DNA of 64,000 bases from Bacteroidota bacterium. Its GTDB lineage: Bacteria > Bacteroidota > JABWAT01. The stretch's first letter is position 1; each line of letters opens with the position of its first letter. A program made the translations under genes and the position numbers. Below the pieces are notes generated by a model. The model saw nothing but the letters and a program-made list of their open reading frames with translations, ran no database searches and was not told the DNA's origin. This document shows positions 1 to 8,890 of this stretch, piece after piece. The stretch covers positions 1-64,000 of the forward strand of contig JAFLBE010000018.1 of the NCBI GenBank assembly GCA_017303995.1. The letters are read 5' to 3'.

Positions 1-2
1 CT

Positions 3-107
3 GTGAATCGCAATCGGATCAGGGTTCACTTGCTTAAAATTCCGCAGTCAAAAGTTGGGAAAAAGATAACGGTTGAATGGTGGGCAGAAAATAAATATGA
101 TAATTGA
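3..107 (+). CDS. 3' end of an unidentified gene (partial)
   Basis: An open frame enters from the left edge and stops with TGA at 105-107, giving about 34 residues ending in WWAENKYDN. The fragment is rich in alternating hydrophobic and charged residues, as in beta strands. It is too short to assign to a family. It lies upstream of the polysaccharide genes on the same strand and may belong to the same cluster. The frame could also be open by chance. Confidence 0.35.
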   Translation: MNRNRIRVHLLKIPQSKVGKKITVEWWAENKYDN

Positions 108-199
108 GTCATAGCCCTTTTTTTTTCAAACAAATGCCGTTCCTGACGGATCAGAATTCGCTCTGACCTTTGTTTTCCCGCACTAAATAATGGTTTGAA

Positions 200-1378
200 A
201 TGTCGCTTAACATTGCAAGAGTATTTAAATTGGTTGTGAGGTTGGTAACAGATACTATTTCAAGCCTTTCCAGCATACCCTTTTCAAAAACATCAGATGG
301 CCTTTTAGTTATTAAATCAGATGGAATTGGTGATTATTTCTTGTTTCGTCCCTTTTTACCTATTCTTAAAGCCTACGCCCAACAAAAAAACTGGACAGTT
401 ACCCTCCTTGTTCAAAACCCAGTTTATTCTTTTTCAATGGAACACGATCAGAAATCAATTGACTTTTGGACTCTGTTTGATCAGAACCAGTACATGAAAT
501 CCCTTTTGTATCGGTTTTCGTTTAATAGAAAAATCAGAAAACACCATTTCGCTACTGCTTTTATTCCAATGACGTCAAGAAATATCAATTGTCACGATTC
601 ACTGATAAGAAATTGTATCGCTATTGAAAAGGTTGGCGTTATTGATGATTCTTACAATTCTTACCTGCACCGATCTTCAATAATTACGGATACGTGGTTT
701 ACTAAACTTTTAGATCCCGCAATCCTGCCTAATGATTTTGAATACATCAGGAACAGGAAAGTTATTGCAGCTTTTACCGGGTTCACAACCGAAGAGGTTG
801 AAAAACGTGAGAATGTAAATTTGCAGGTTTCTCATTCTGGTGATTTTCCAAAAACACATATTGTTATCTTTCATGGTGCAAGTTCAGAACAAAAGCGTTG
901 GAATCCTGAAAACTGGATTACGCTTTTTAAAGCGTTTCCGGTTAATCAATTTGTTTTGTGCGGGGGAACTCAGGAGATCACTCAAGGACAGTATATTGCC
1001 AAAAGTCTTTCTTCCTTCGGGCATCATGTTGATGATCAGACCGGGAAAACATCACTCGAACAAATGGCCGGTTTAATTGGAAATGCGAAAGTATTAGTGT
1101 CGAATGAAACAATGGCAGTTCATATTGCCTTTTTGTGCAAAACACCAACTCTGGTTATAACGAATGGCAATCATTACCTGAGGTTTCATCCCTATCCACA
1201 GAAACTCGCTCCCTTTATTAATTTTGTGTACCCGAGCCGGTTTAAAAATAGTGAACCTGAAATCTCAGACACAATTCATAAAACCGGCATTTATGAAACA
1301 AGTTTTGACATTAACGAGGTTGAACCGAAACAGGTTTTAGACGATTTAAATAATTTATTATCAGGGTGTTATGAGTGA
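200..1378 (+). CDS. Glycosyltransferase family 9 (heptosyltransferase-like)
   Basis: A 392-residue cytosolic or membrane-associated glycosyltransferase of the GT9 (ADP-heptose:LPS heptosyltransferase) superfamily, expected to add a sugar to a lipid-linked glycan. Family features are the N-terminal DGIGDYFLFRPFLP segment (about residues 41-54), the inter-domain HGASSEQKRWNPENW segment (about 225-239), and the nucleotide-sugar-binding region SNETMAVHIA (about 301-310). The order and spacing match GT9 proteins of usual length. Its end overlaps the next gene (Wzz-like) by 8 nt, which implies translational coupling in a polysaccharide operon. The real donor sugar cannot be told from sequence; heptose is only the family archetype. 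Confidence 0.82.
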   Translation: MSLNIARVFKLVVRLVTDTISSLSSIPFSKTSDGLLVIKSDGIGDYFLFRPFLPILKAYAQQKNWTVTLLVQNPVYSFSMEHDQKSIDFWTLFDQNQYMKSLLYRFSFNRKIRKHHFATAFIPMTSRNINCHDSLIRNCIAIEKVGVIDDSYNSYLHRSSIITDTWFTKLLDPAILPNDFEYIRNRKVIAAFTGFTTEEVEKRENVNLQVSHSGDFPKTHIVIFHGASSEQKRWNPENWITLFKAFPVNQFVLCGGTQEITQGQYIAKSLSSFGHHVDDQTGKTSLEQMAGLIGNAKVLVSNETMAVHIAFLCKTPTLVITNGNHYLRFHPYPQKLAPFINFVYPSRFKNSEPEISDTIHKTGIYETSFDINEVEPKQVLDDLNNLLSGCYE

Positions 1379-2375
1379 CGAATTGGTTTTAATCGAATTT
1401 CACAAACTGATCTCAACTTTTAAAGCAAATTTTAAGAAATCAGTCTTTTTTACAGGGGTAATTTCTGTTCTTATCGCTCCGCTATTATTTCTCATGCCAA
1501 ATAAGTATACATCTATTGCCACGATTCTCCCATCAACTCAGGGCGGCGGGCTTTCTGATCTTGGGGCTGTTGCGGGTTTGATTGGGGTGAGTATTCCTGA
1601 GTTTGGTTCACAGGGCGCAAGCGATGAACTTATTCCGGATATACTTTTCTCCGAAAGAATTTTAGATTCCCTTATTTTGAAAAAATGGAAGTATTCAGAA
1701 TACGATTCTCTGGTTAGTTTATACACCGTATTTGAAATTGAGCCAACAGGATCAAGCCTCAATCCTGATAGAGAAATCAAAGAAATATTAATCGAATCCA
1801 TCAGGAAGGGGCTTCTAAAAGTCTCTATTGAAAAAGAAACGGGTTTAATTACCCTTTCATTTACAGTTCCCAATGACCCTCGTTTAGCTCAGGAAATTGT
1901 CAGGAAATTGTTATTCCACCTCGATATTTATAACAGACAATTTCGAAAAACAAAATCTACCGACGAATTCATTTTTCTAGATAAAAGATTGCAAGAAGTT
2001 TACGGTGATCTGGTGTCTGCAGAGAATAGGTTGGCAACTTTCGAAAAAGTCAATAAAAACTGGCAAATGAGTCCTGATTTAAACAGTGACTGGAAGCGTC
2101 TCAACAGAGAAGTTCTTGTAAATACAACCCTTTGGACAGAACTCAGAAAACAATACGAAGGTGTAAAAATCAATGTTGAAAAAGAAAAACAAACTATAGA
2201 TGTTCTTGATAGTCCAACTCTTCCTTCCAAAAAGTCAGGACCCAAACGGTTATTTATCCTGATTGGAATCTCAGTTGGTCTCTTTCTTGGTTTCCAAATC
2301 TGGTTTTATTTCAATTTGACATTAAAAGGAATTCTTAACCGGTTTCCATCATTAGTCAAGGCAAAGAATGCTTGA
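1371..2375 (+). CDS. Wzz-type polysaccharide chain-length determinant
   Basis: A 334-residue inner-membrane polysaccharide co-polymerase. It has the classic Wzz layout: a short cytosolic N-terminus, a membrane segment at about residues 25-42, a long periplasmic part with predicted coiled-coil stretches (about 190-275), and a second membrane segment at about 294-314. After the first membrane segment comes the Wzz-typical stretch beginning YTSIATILP with a glycine-rich run. No C-terminal tyrosine-kinase domain follows, so it is the Wzz-like rather than the BY-kinase-fused form. It overlaps the upstream GT9 gene by 8 nt and the downstream polymerase gene by 8 nt, which fits a role in setting chain length for that polymerase. 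Confidence 0.8.
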   Translation: MSDELVLIEFHKLISTFKANFKKSVFFTGVISVLIAPLLFLMPNKYTSIATILPSTQGGGLSDLGAVAGLIGVSIPEFGSQGASDELIPDILFSERILDSLILKKWKYSEYDSLVSLYTVFEIEPTGSSLNPDREIKEILIESIRKGLLKVSIEKETGLITLSFTVPNDPRLAQEIVRKLLFHLDIYNRQFRKTKSTDEFIFLDKRLQEVYGDLVSAENRLATFEKVNKNWQMSPDLNSDWKRLNREVLVNTTLWTELRKQYEGVKINVEKEKQTIDVLDSPTLPSKKSGPKRLFILIGISVGLFLGFQIWFYFNLTLKGILNRFPSLVKAKNA

Positions 2376-3597
2376 TGATTTTATACGAAAAGTAGTAGTC
2401 TGGCCACTCTGGCTACTTATTTCGGGATTCATTGCAACACTTATTGCAGCTGATATTTTGCTGGTTCTATCTTTGCCAATAATCAGAAATATACCAATTA
2501 TTGCAATTGTAATTATACTGGGGGGGTATTTTTACACTGGTTTTGTGATTTCCAAACCGCCAATTGCAACCTATTTTCTTCTTTTTCTTGCTTTATTTGC
2601 CATTCCCGGGCTTTTTTTGAATAAAATAGCTGGTGAAGAAACAAGTAGTTTACGATTTGTGTTGCAGTTAGTTTTTGCACTTTCAGTGTTAGTGATTCCA
2701 TCAAAGCAAATTCTTGTTCTTGATATCAAATTTCTATTGAAGTTCCTTAATATTCTCGGTTGGATTTTTGTTGTTTCCCGAATATTGGTGCTTATTCTCT
2801 ATCCTGAGACCAGCGCTGCAATTCACGAACTTGCTTTTATTATGCCATTGTTTCTTATTCCAGCATTGTATTCAAAAAATTTCAAATTTACAGCAATTTC
2901 CATTTTTATTGCAGGAGTTTTGTTTTTAATTAATCCTCGTACAACCATGTTTCTCGTTTTTACGATGACTTTTCTTATTCCTGTTCTTTTACTAACGGTA
3001 AGGATTTTAGGAATTAAAACTATTCTCATCATTCTTGCATTCTCTTCAATTATATTTTTTGTTTTTCTTACACAAATTCTTGGATTTATATCTGAGATTG
3101 ATAAAATTTTCAAAACCTCATTCGGCCGAAATTCAAATGCTTCATTTAGACAATATTTAATTGTGGTTGGGATTGTCGAATTTTTAAAATCACCGGTTTA
3201 TGGAAAATATTTTTCAGGCTCAAATGGTTATTCTACCAAATATGAAGATGGAAAGGAGCTTCCGCTTCACAATGATCTTCTTGAAATAGCTGTTCAAGGT
3301 GGGGTTATTGGGGTTTTTCTTTTTCTTTCAGGAATTCTTGGTTTATTTTTTACCCTAAATCGGATTCTATATCAAAAATATAATGAATTGGATGATTCTT
3401 TACGCATTCTTATTATTACCGTTTCAACTTCTCTGATAACTGGTTTAACAACTATTGCCTTTAATCCAATTGTGAATTCAACTCACACCGGATTTTTCTT
3501 TTTCTTTATTTTGGGTGTTTCAATTCTTCTGATTCGATATGTCAGGTTAAATGATTTTGGGCCAGTTATTCTGAGGAAGAATAAAAAAAATAGTTAG
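2368..3597 (+). CDS. O-antigen polymerase / ligase-like membrane protein (Wzy/WaaL)
   Basis: A 409-residue, very hydrophobic protein with roughly ten to twelve membrane segments. A large polar loop near residues 245-300 holds conserved-looking elements: SFGRNSNASFRQYL, and further on LPLHNDLLEIAVQGGVIG, the hallmark H-N-x-x-L-E segment of the Wzy_C/O-antigen ligase family. It would polymerise repeat units or ligate them to lipid A-core at the periplasmic face. Directly following a Wzz-like gene, polymerase is the more natural reading. The gene is among the most AT-rich in the window, as is usual for wzy genes. Polymerase and ligase cannot be separated by sequence alone. Confidence 0.78.
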   Translation: MLDDFIRKVVVWPLWLLISGFIATLIAADILLVLSLPIIRNIPIIAIVIILGGYFYTGFVISKPPIATYFLLFLALFAIPGLFLNKIAGEETSSLRFVLQLVFALSVLVIPSKQILVLDIKFLLKFLNILGWIFVVSRILVLILYPETSAAIHELAFIMPLFLIPALYSKNFKFTAISIFIAGVLFLINPRTTMFLVFTMTFLIPVLLLTVRILGIKTILIILAFSSIIFFVFLTQILGFISEIDKIFKTSFGRNSNASFRQYLIVVGIVEFLKSPVYGKYFSGSNGYSTKYEDGKELPLHNDLLEIAVQGGVIGVFLFLSGILGLFFTLNRILYQKYNELDDSLRILIITVSTSLITGLTTIAFNPIVNSTHTGFFFFFILGVSILLIRYVRLNDFGPVILRKNKKNS

Positions 3598-3750
3598 GTT
3601 TAAATTGTGCCCAAAGAATCTTTGAATATTCATTTTTGTACAGACATCATGGTTAAAGATTATCAAATTATTTTTTCAGAAATCATTCTTTACAGAATTT
3701 TCATTTTTCTGCTTACTTAAGTTACGATACCGTTTTAATATTTCGTTTTT

Positions 3751-4584
3751 ATGAAAATCTCAATTGTTACACCAACATTTAACAGTTTGACTTATCTTAA
3801 AAGGAACATCTTATCAGTTAATGATCAACAAACTAATGCTGAAATTGAACACATTATTATTGATGGATCAAGTAAAGATGGAACCCCCGAATTTCTTTTG
3901 GGATTAAAGGACAATTCAAATTTGACCTGGATATCTGAAACTGATCGTGGAATGTATCATGCTTTAAATAAAGGCCTAGAAATGGCCACTGGTGAAATTA
4001 TTGGTCATTTAAATTCTGACGAACAATATTTACCTGGTGCGCTTGATACGGTTCGCCAAATATTTGAGGAAAATTCAAAAATTGATATTATTTACGGGCA
4101 TTGTGTTTTTATAAATCCGGATGGAACACCTGTTTGTTTTCGAAAAAGTTATACTCCTAAATGGTACCTGATCAGGGCTTCATATCTCTATTTGATGACC
4201 GGTTCCATATTTTTCCGAAGAAAAATTATTGATCATGGTTTTAGATATGCAGAAAACCTGAAAAGTATTGGTGATGAGGAGTTCTTTTGTTCAATTCTGC
4301 AATCAGGAATTAAGGGCAAAGTGATTGACCATTACTTTACTGCTTTTACTATGACTGGCTCGAATCTTATGTTAAAACCTGTTTCATTTGATGAGATAAA
4401 AGGTCGTAAACTTCCTTGGTGGATCAGATATTTTAAGCCTTTTATAAATGCAATTAGAATTTTAATTAGAGTAATTGAAGGTGGGTATCGGGAAAAACTT
4501 CCTTTGGAGTATCGTATTTACACTGAAGGTTCTTCAGAACGGAAACCCTTTTTAATTACGGAACAAAGATATACCTATATATGA
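3751..4584 (+). CDS. Glycosyltransferase family 2
   Basis: A 277-residue inverting GT-A-fold glycosyltransferase. The N-terminus KISIVTPTFNSLTYLKR is the standard GT2 start. DGSSKDGT (about residues 38-45) binds the nucleotide, and NSDE (about 88-91) takes the place of the metal-binding DxD. SIGDEEFF (about residue 170) resembles the acceptor-side ED motif. No transmembrane domain is present, so it probably works at the cytosolic membrane face. It starts 153 nt after the polymerase gene, so it may have its own promoter, and it overlaps the next GT gene by 4 nt (ATGA). Donor and acceptor are unknown. Confidence 0.85.
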   Translation: MKISIVTPTFNSLTYLKRNILSVNDQQTNAEIEHIIIDGSSKDGTPEFLLGLKDNSNLTWISETDRGMYHALNKGLEMATGEIIGHLNSDEQYLPGALDTVRQIFEENSKIDIIYGHCVFINPDGTPVCFRKSYTPKWYLIRASYLYLMTGSIFFRRKIIDHGFRYAENLKSIGDEEFFCSILQSGIKGKVIDHYFTAFTMTGSNLMLKPVSFDEIKGRKLPWWIRYFKPFINAIRILIRVIEGGYREKLPLEYRIYTEGSSERKPFLITEQRYTYI

Positions 4585-5723
4585 AAAAAATAAGAGTTGG
4601 AATAGACGCAAAATGGTATTTTGATGGGAATGTCAGTGGAAGAGTGGTTGTTCGTAATCTGATACAGAATTTTGATCAATCAGATGCCGTTGAATGGGTG
4701 TATTTTTTCAAAGAAAAGCACAGAAATGATCCTGAAATCCTCCAATTAAAAGGAAAAGTTGTGTTTATTTGGGGTGGAAATAACATGCTTTCTAACCTTT
4801 TTGTACTCCCTTTTTATGCAATCCGTCATCAATGTGATTGTATCTTATTTCAATATTTTCCTTCCTTTTTGTTTTGGAAACGCCAATATTCTTTCATTCA
4901 TGCAATAGGTTTTATAAGTAACCCAGAATATTTCACTCTTACAGAGCGGATTTATTTATTTCCACTTCGTTTCTTGATGAAACTCACAGCGGGTATCATA
5001 ACAGTTTCCGAATTTGAAAAATCCAGAATGGAAAAGTGGGGTTTTGGAAAGAATATTCCGAAACATGTTGTTTATCACGGCATCAGTTCAGATTTTAAGC
5101 CAAAAGATTTACAACCCATTGGGGAGTTGACTCGAACTTCAAGTCAATATGACCTTCCCGAGCGGTTTATCCTTTTTGTAGGCCGGTTGAATATTATTAA
5201 AAATATTCTCAACCTTTTAAAAGCATTTCGTATCGTTGCAGATAAAGACCCAGATATACAACTGGTTGTTGTTGGTGATAAGGATTGGAAAAGCCTTGAT
5301 ATTGATTACCACATCAAGACGCTTGGATTGTCTGATCGTGTTCAATTAAAGGGAAGTGTCTTTGGGACTGACTTACCTTATATTTACTCCCTTGCGACAG
5401 TATTTTGCTTTCCTTCTTTTAATGAAAGCTTTGGTTTACCGCCGTTAGAGGCAATGGCCTCGGGTGTCCCGGTTGTTGCATCTGACCGGTCTTCCTTGCC
5501 AGAAATATGCCTGGATGCTGTACTTTATGCAGACCCTGATGATTATATCATGATTGCATCGAAATTATTAACATTGATCACTGATCAATCGTTAAGAAAT
5601 GAATTTATTGAAAGGGGATTGGTAAGGGCAAAGGAATTTACATGGAAGAAATCAGTTGATACTCTTATTCATATTTTCAACAACCCCAATTCTGATCAAC
5701 CAAATCAAACCCGGAATTTATAA
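4581..5723 (+). CDS. Glycosyltransferase family 4
   Basis: A 380-residue retaining GT-B glycosyltransferase. The C-terminal domain begins at FVGRLNIIKNILNLLKAF (about residue 200) and holds the GT4 signature ESFGLPPLEAMASGVPVVAS (about 282-301), with the paired glutamates that bind the nucleotide sugar. The N-terminal domain starts with a weaker IRVGIDAKWYFDG segment and carries IITVSEFEKSRM, common in mannosyl- or rhamnosyl-type GT4 enzymes. The start codon overlaps the preceding stop (ATGA), showing coupling within the polysaccharide operon. Sugar specificity is not readable from sequence. Confidence 0.87.
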   Translation: MKKIRVGIDAKWYFDGNVSGRVVVRNLIQNFDQSDAVEWVYFFKEKHRNDPEILQLKGKVVFIWGGNNMLSNLFVLPFYAIRHQCDCILFQYFPSFLFWKRQYSFIHAIGFISNPEYFTLTERIYLFPLRFLMKLTAGIITVSEFEKSRMEKWGFGKNIPKHVVYHGISSDFKPKDLQPIGELTRTSSQYDLPERFILFVGRLNIIKNILNLLKAFRIVADKDPDIQLVVVGDKDWKSLDIDYHIKTLGLSDRVQLKGSVFGTDLPYIYSLATVFCFPSFNESFGLPPLEAMASGVPVVASDRSSLPEICLDAVLYADPDDYIMIASKLLTLITDQSLRNEFIERGLVRAKEFTWKKSVDTLIHIFNNPNSDQPNQTRNL

Positions 5724-5735
5724 ATTGAGTCTATT

Positions 5736-6833
5736 ATGAAAATTGCAATTTTAGGGTCTCGTGGTTACCCCTATGTTTATTCAGGATATGAAACCTTTGT
5801 CTCTGAACTGGTGCCACGGTTAACTGCAAAAGGGCATGAGCTCACAGTCTATTGTCATTCCCAACTTTTTACTGACAGACCCAAAGAAGTTAATGGCGTA
5901 AAATTGGTCTACATCCCGGCAATTGAACACAAAATTCTTTCCCAGTTCAGCCACTCTTTCCTTTCAACCCTTCATGTCATGTTTCGTGGTTTTGACGTTA
6001 TCCTTTATGTGAATTCAGCAAATGGTCCGTTTGGTTTGTTTACAATGGCTGCGTTTAAAAAAACAGCAATTAATGTAGATGGACTTGAATGGATGAGGCC
6101 AAAGTGGAAAGGTCTTGGAGCCAAATATTTTCATTTTTCTTCGTTGTTATCAACCAAATTATTTACCAAAGTCATAACTGATTCAGACCGGATGCATGAC
6201 ATTTACAAAAAGGAATTCAATTCTGAATCTGAAGTCATTGCTTACGGGGCAACACCAGAGTTCAGTGAAAAACCAGAATTGGTTTCCCATTTCGGTGTCA
6301 AACCGGGTGATTACTATCTGATAGTAGGTCGTCTGATTCCTGATAACAATTCAGATATCATTGTAAAAGGATTTGAAAAATCTTCAACCACACGAAAACT
6401 GGTTATCCTTGGAGATGTTCCTTATAAAGATGAATTTGCAGACCGTGTTAAGTCAACCACCGATAATAGAATTATTTTTCCGGGTTATGTAAAAGACAAA
6501 CAAATTCTAAAAGAACTCTATGCAAACTGTTATGCCTACCTCCACGGGCATGAATTTGGCGGTACCAATCCAACCTTACTTAAGGCACTTGCATACGGAA
6601 ATTGCATTCTTGCTTTGGATACCGTGTTCAGCAGGGAAGTTCTTTTGAACGACAAACACGGCTTATATTTTTCCAAAAATCCAGATTCAGTTACTGAAAT
6701 CGTTGATTTTATTGACAAAAATGAACCAGAAGCAGAAAAATTCAGAAAAACCTCGCGGGAACGGATTACCTCTCATTATACATGGGAAAAAATAACCGAC
6801 CAATACGAAAAATTATTTATTTCAATGAAATAA
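5736..6833 (+). CDS. DUF1972-type glycosyltransferase (rhamnosyltransferase-like)
   Basis: A 365-residue GT-B enzyme of the DUF1972/GT4 type. The N-terminal signature KIAILGSRGYPYVYSGYETF is diagnostic of DUF1972 proteins, several of which are rhamnosyl- or glucosyltransferases in capsule and O-antigen clusters. The C-terminal domain has a nucleotide-sugar site (VGRLIPDNNSDIIVKGF, then HGHEFGGTNPTLLKALAYG). It starts 12 nt after the preceding GT4 gene. After it comes a 178-nt gap holding an inverted repeat, so it may close the first transcription unit of the cluster. The rhamnose link is family-level inference. Confidence 0.82.
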   Translation: MKIAILGSRGYPYVYSGYETFVSELVPRLTAKGHELTVYCHSQLFTDRPKEVNGVKLVYIPAIEHKILSQFSHSFLSTLHVMFRGFDVILYVNSANGPFGLFTMAAFKKTAINVDGLEWMRPKWKGLGAKYFHFSSLLSTKLFTKVITDSDRMHDIYKKEFNSESEVIAYGATPEFSEKPELVSHFGVKPGDYYLIVGRLIPDNNSDIIVKGFEKSSTTRKLVILGDVPYKDEFADRVKSTTDNRIIFPGYVKDKQILKELYANCYAYLHGHEFGGTNPTLLKALAYGNCILALDTVFSREVLLNDKHGLYFSKNPDSVTEIVDFIDKNEPEAEKFRKTSRERITSHYTWEKITDQYEKLFISMK

Positions 6834-6873
6834 ATAATTCAAACCAAACGGGAAATAAGTTTTTAAGCCAGGC

Positions 6874-6979
6874 GGCACATCTAAAAACCTTTTTGTTTTC
6901 CTCATTAGGGATGAGCTTCGCAGAACTTCGTTAACCCAATCAAGTTGATGATGACATTGTTGAGGTTTTTAGAGGTGCC
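6874..6979. repeat. Intergenic inverted repeat, 17-bp arms
   Basis: The left arm at 6874-6890 reads GGCACATCTAAAAACCT. The right arm at 6963-6979 is its reverse complement with one mismatch (16 of 17). The 72 nt between the arms contain a small hairpin (CTCAT/ATGAG near 6901-6915). The element lies between two glycosyltransferase genes on the same strand. It could be a small non-autonomous mobile element, a structured 5' leader for the gene at 7012, or an RNA; no T-run marks it as a terminator. Confidence 0.6.
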
Positions 6980-7011
6980 CCGGGACTTACATAAAGGGAT
7001 TTTAAAGTAGT

Positions 7012-8154
7012 ATGGGAATCAGGGAAATTGTTGTTTTTACCAATGGTGATTCACGTAGGCCGGGAACCTGGTCAAATGTTCCCTATTTTTTTACCCAAAC
7101 GCTGGAAAAAAAAGGAATAATTGTCAGAAGAGTAAATCTGAATGCACCTGCTGTTTTCAGGTTAATCTTTAAATATTTCATTTCAGTTTTGATTAAAATC
7201 TTTGAGAAAGCAACAACTTATACCGTTTTACGTTCCGGGCTTCATTATTCGCTTGCAATGTGGAAGATTAGGTTTTCAAACTGGTTGTACCCAAAAGCAG
7301 ATTTAATCCTTTTTTTAACAGCAACTTACGATGCCACACCAATTACTAAAAAAAAGGTTGTTCTTTTTTGTGACTGGACTTATGAACATGATCTGGAACA
7401 TTTTAAGCGAAAAAAACCAGATCACTGGGAGCAATCGGCGTTAAAACGGGAAAACCGGGCAATTGAAAATGCCTATTCTGTTTTTTGCCTGTTTCCTTCT
7501 ATTTCGAATAAAATGGTGATCAGGTACCAGAATCCAAATATATTTTATATTGGAAATGTTATCAATTGTGACTTATCTGTTGATTCAGTTGAATTATCTA
7601 AATCAAAGAATGATTCAAATGACATACTCTTTGTCGGGAAATCAAATTATTTGGCTGGAGCAAAAACCCTGATTGAGGCATTTATAAGAGTGAAGAAAAT
7701 AAAGCCTGAACTTCGACTTCACATTATTGGTTTGACTGAGAATCAAATAAAAATGAATGCCAGTGATGTCACCTATTATGGCTACCTTGACAAGGGAAAC
7801 GCAAAAGATAGTGAGTTGTATTATTCTTTATTTTCGAAGGCAGCTGTTTTCATTAATACAACTCCGGTTTGGGGTTCCTTTTCTGCTATGGTCGAAGCTA
7901 TGTATTTCTGCACCCCAATGATCGTTAGTCCAACAGTAGAGTTTGTTGCAACCTTTGGTGACCCGATTCCATTCGGAAAATATTGTAACCAGAATACACC
8001 TGAAAATGTTGCTTCACTTATCGTTGATTTTTTTGACAATTCTGACCGGGTAACGCTATCGTTAAATGCGCATGAAGCAACCAAATCATTTACCTGGTCA
8101 GCCTATGTTGATAAGTTTCTAAATACACTTAATTACAAATTGGCAGGAAATTAG
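7012..8154 (+). CDS. GT-B glycosyltransferase (GT4-like)
   Basis: A 380-residue glycosyltransferase-like protein. The C-terminal half shows the GT-B nucleotide-binding domain: ILFVGKSNYLAGAKTLIEAF (near residue 206), LRLHIIGL, and WGSFSAMVEAMYFCTPMIVS (near 286), where the usual E-x7-E motif is degenerate but the second glutamate (VEAM) is kept. The N-terminal half is weakly conserved and starts by naming a paired Rossmann strand (EIVVFTNGDSRRPGTWSN). It opens the second sub-cluster after the inverted repeat and is followed 1 nt later by a methyltransferase gene. The substrate is unknown. Confidence 0.75.
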   Translation: MGIREIVVFTNGDSRRPGTWSNVPYFFTQTLEKKGIIVRRVNLNAPAVFRLIFKYFISVLIKIFEKATTYTVLRSGLHYSLAMWKIRFSNWLYPKADLILFLTATYDATPITKKKVVLFCDWTYEHDLEHFKRKKPDHWEQSALKRENRAIENAYSVFCLFPSISNKMVIRYQNPNIFYIGNVINCDLSVDSVELSKSKNDSNDILFVGKSNYLAGAKTLIEAFIRVKKIKPELRLHIIGLTENQIKMNASDVTYYGYLDKGNAKDSELYYSLFSKAAVFINTTPVWGSFSAMVEAMYFCTPMIVSPTVEFVATFGDPIPFGKYCNQNTPENVASLIVDFFDNSDRVTLSLNAHEATKSFTWSAYVDKFLNTLNYKLAGN

Positions 8155-8155
8155 T

Positions 8156-8890
8156 TTGGCCATGTCTTTCTTTAAGGTGTTTAGTTTAAAATGGATTTAT
8201 GACAATAGAAATCCAGACTCAGTTTCAAATAAACTGAGAAGAAGAAGACTCAATCTTTTGGTTTTCTGGTTAAAAAAAGAAGTATTGCCTGGCAACTACC
8301 GAAATGACTTTTCAATTCTGGATTTGGGAGGCACTGAACTTTTCTGGCATATTCATGGATCTGCGATTCAAAACCAGATCGGGAGAAATCTTTCAGTTAC
8401 AATCGTGAATAACAATGTAATTGGCTCAAGAAGCCTTGATACCGAAAAACTACAAATAAGTGTAGGAAATGGCGATGCCAGAAATCTGGAAGGGTTTTCG
8501 GCAGGTCATTTTGATTTGATCTTTTCGAATTCAGTAATTGAACATGTCGGAACTTTTGATGAACAAAAAAAAATGGCCGATGAAATAAAGCGGGTTGGTA
8601 AATTTCATTTTGTGCAAACCCCAAATCCCTTGTTTCCGATAGAACCTCATTTTCATGTTCCATTCTGGGTGTTTTTACCAGAGGGGATCAAGATTTGGTT
8701 GTTAACCCATTTTTCATTGGGTTGGTACCCAAAGCAGGGTTCAAAAATTGATGCACTTAATGAAGTTAAAAGTATAAATCTTATTCCACTCAAAAAATTC
8801 AGAATATTGTTTCAATCCTCTGTGATTAAACATGAGAAAATCTTTGGTATCAGCAAATCTTTTATAGCTATTGGTAAAGGCTCAAATTGA
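8156..8890 (+). CDS. SAM-dependent methyltransferase (class I)
   Basis: A 244-residue class I methyltransferase-like protein. Motif I is ILDLGGTELFW (about residues 49-59), an acidic segment NGDARNL follows, and the motif IV/post-IV equivalent is DLIFSNSVIEHV (about 120-131), typical of the Methyltransf_11 group. In a polysaccharide cluster it probably methylates a sugar or caps the chain. A TTG at 8156 has an AGGAAA box about 7 nt upstream; an ATG at 8162 is the alternative start. Its stop overlaps the TTG start of the Wzi-like gene. Confidence 0.75.
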   Translation: MAMSFFKVFSLKWIYDNRNPDSVSNKLRRRRLNLLVFWLKKEVLPGNYRNDFSILDLGGTELFWHIHGSAIQNQIGRNLSVTIVNNNVIGSRSLDTEKLQISVGNGDARNLEGFSAGHFDLIFSNSVIEHVGTFDEQKKMADEIKRVGKFHFVQTPNPLFPIEPHFHVPFWVFLPEGIKIWLLTHFSLGWYPKQGSKIDALNEVKSINLIPLKKFRILFQSSVIKHEKIFGISKSFIAIGKGSN

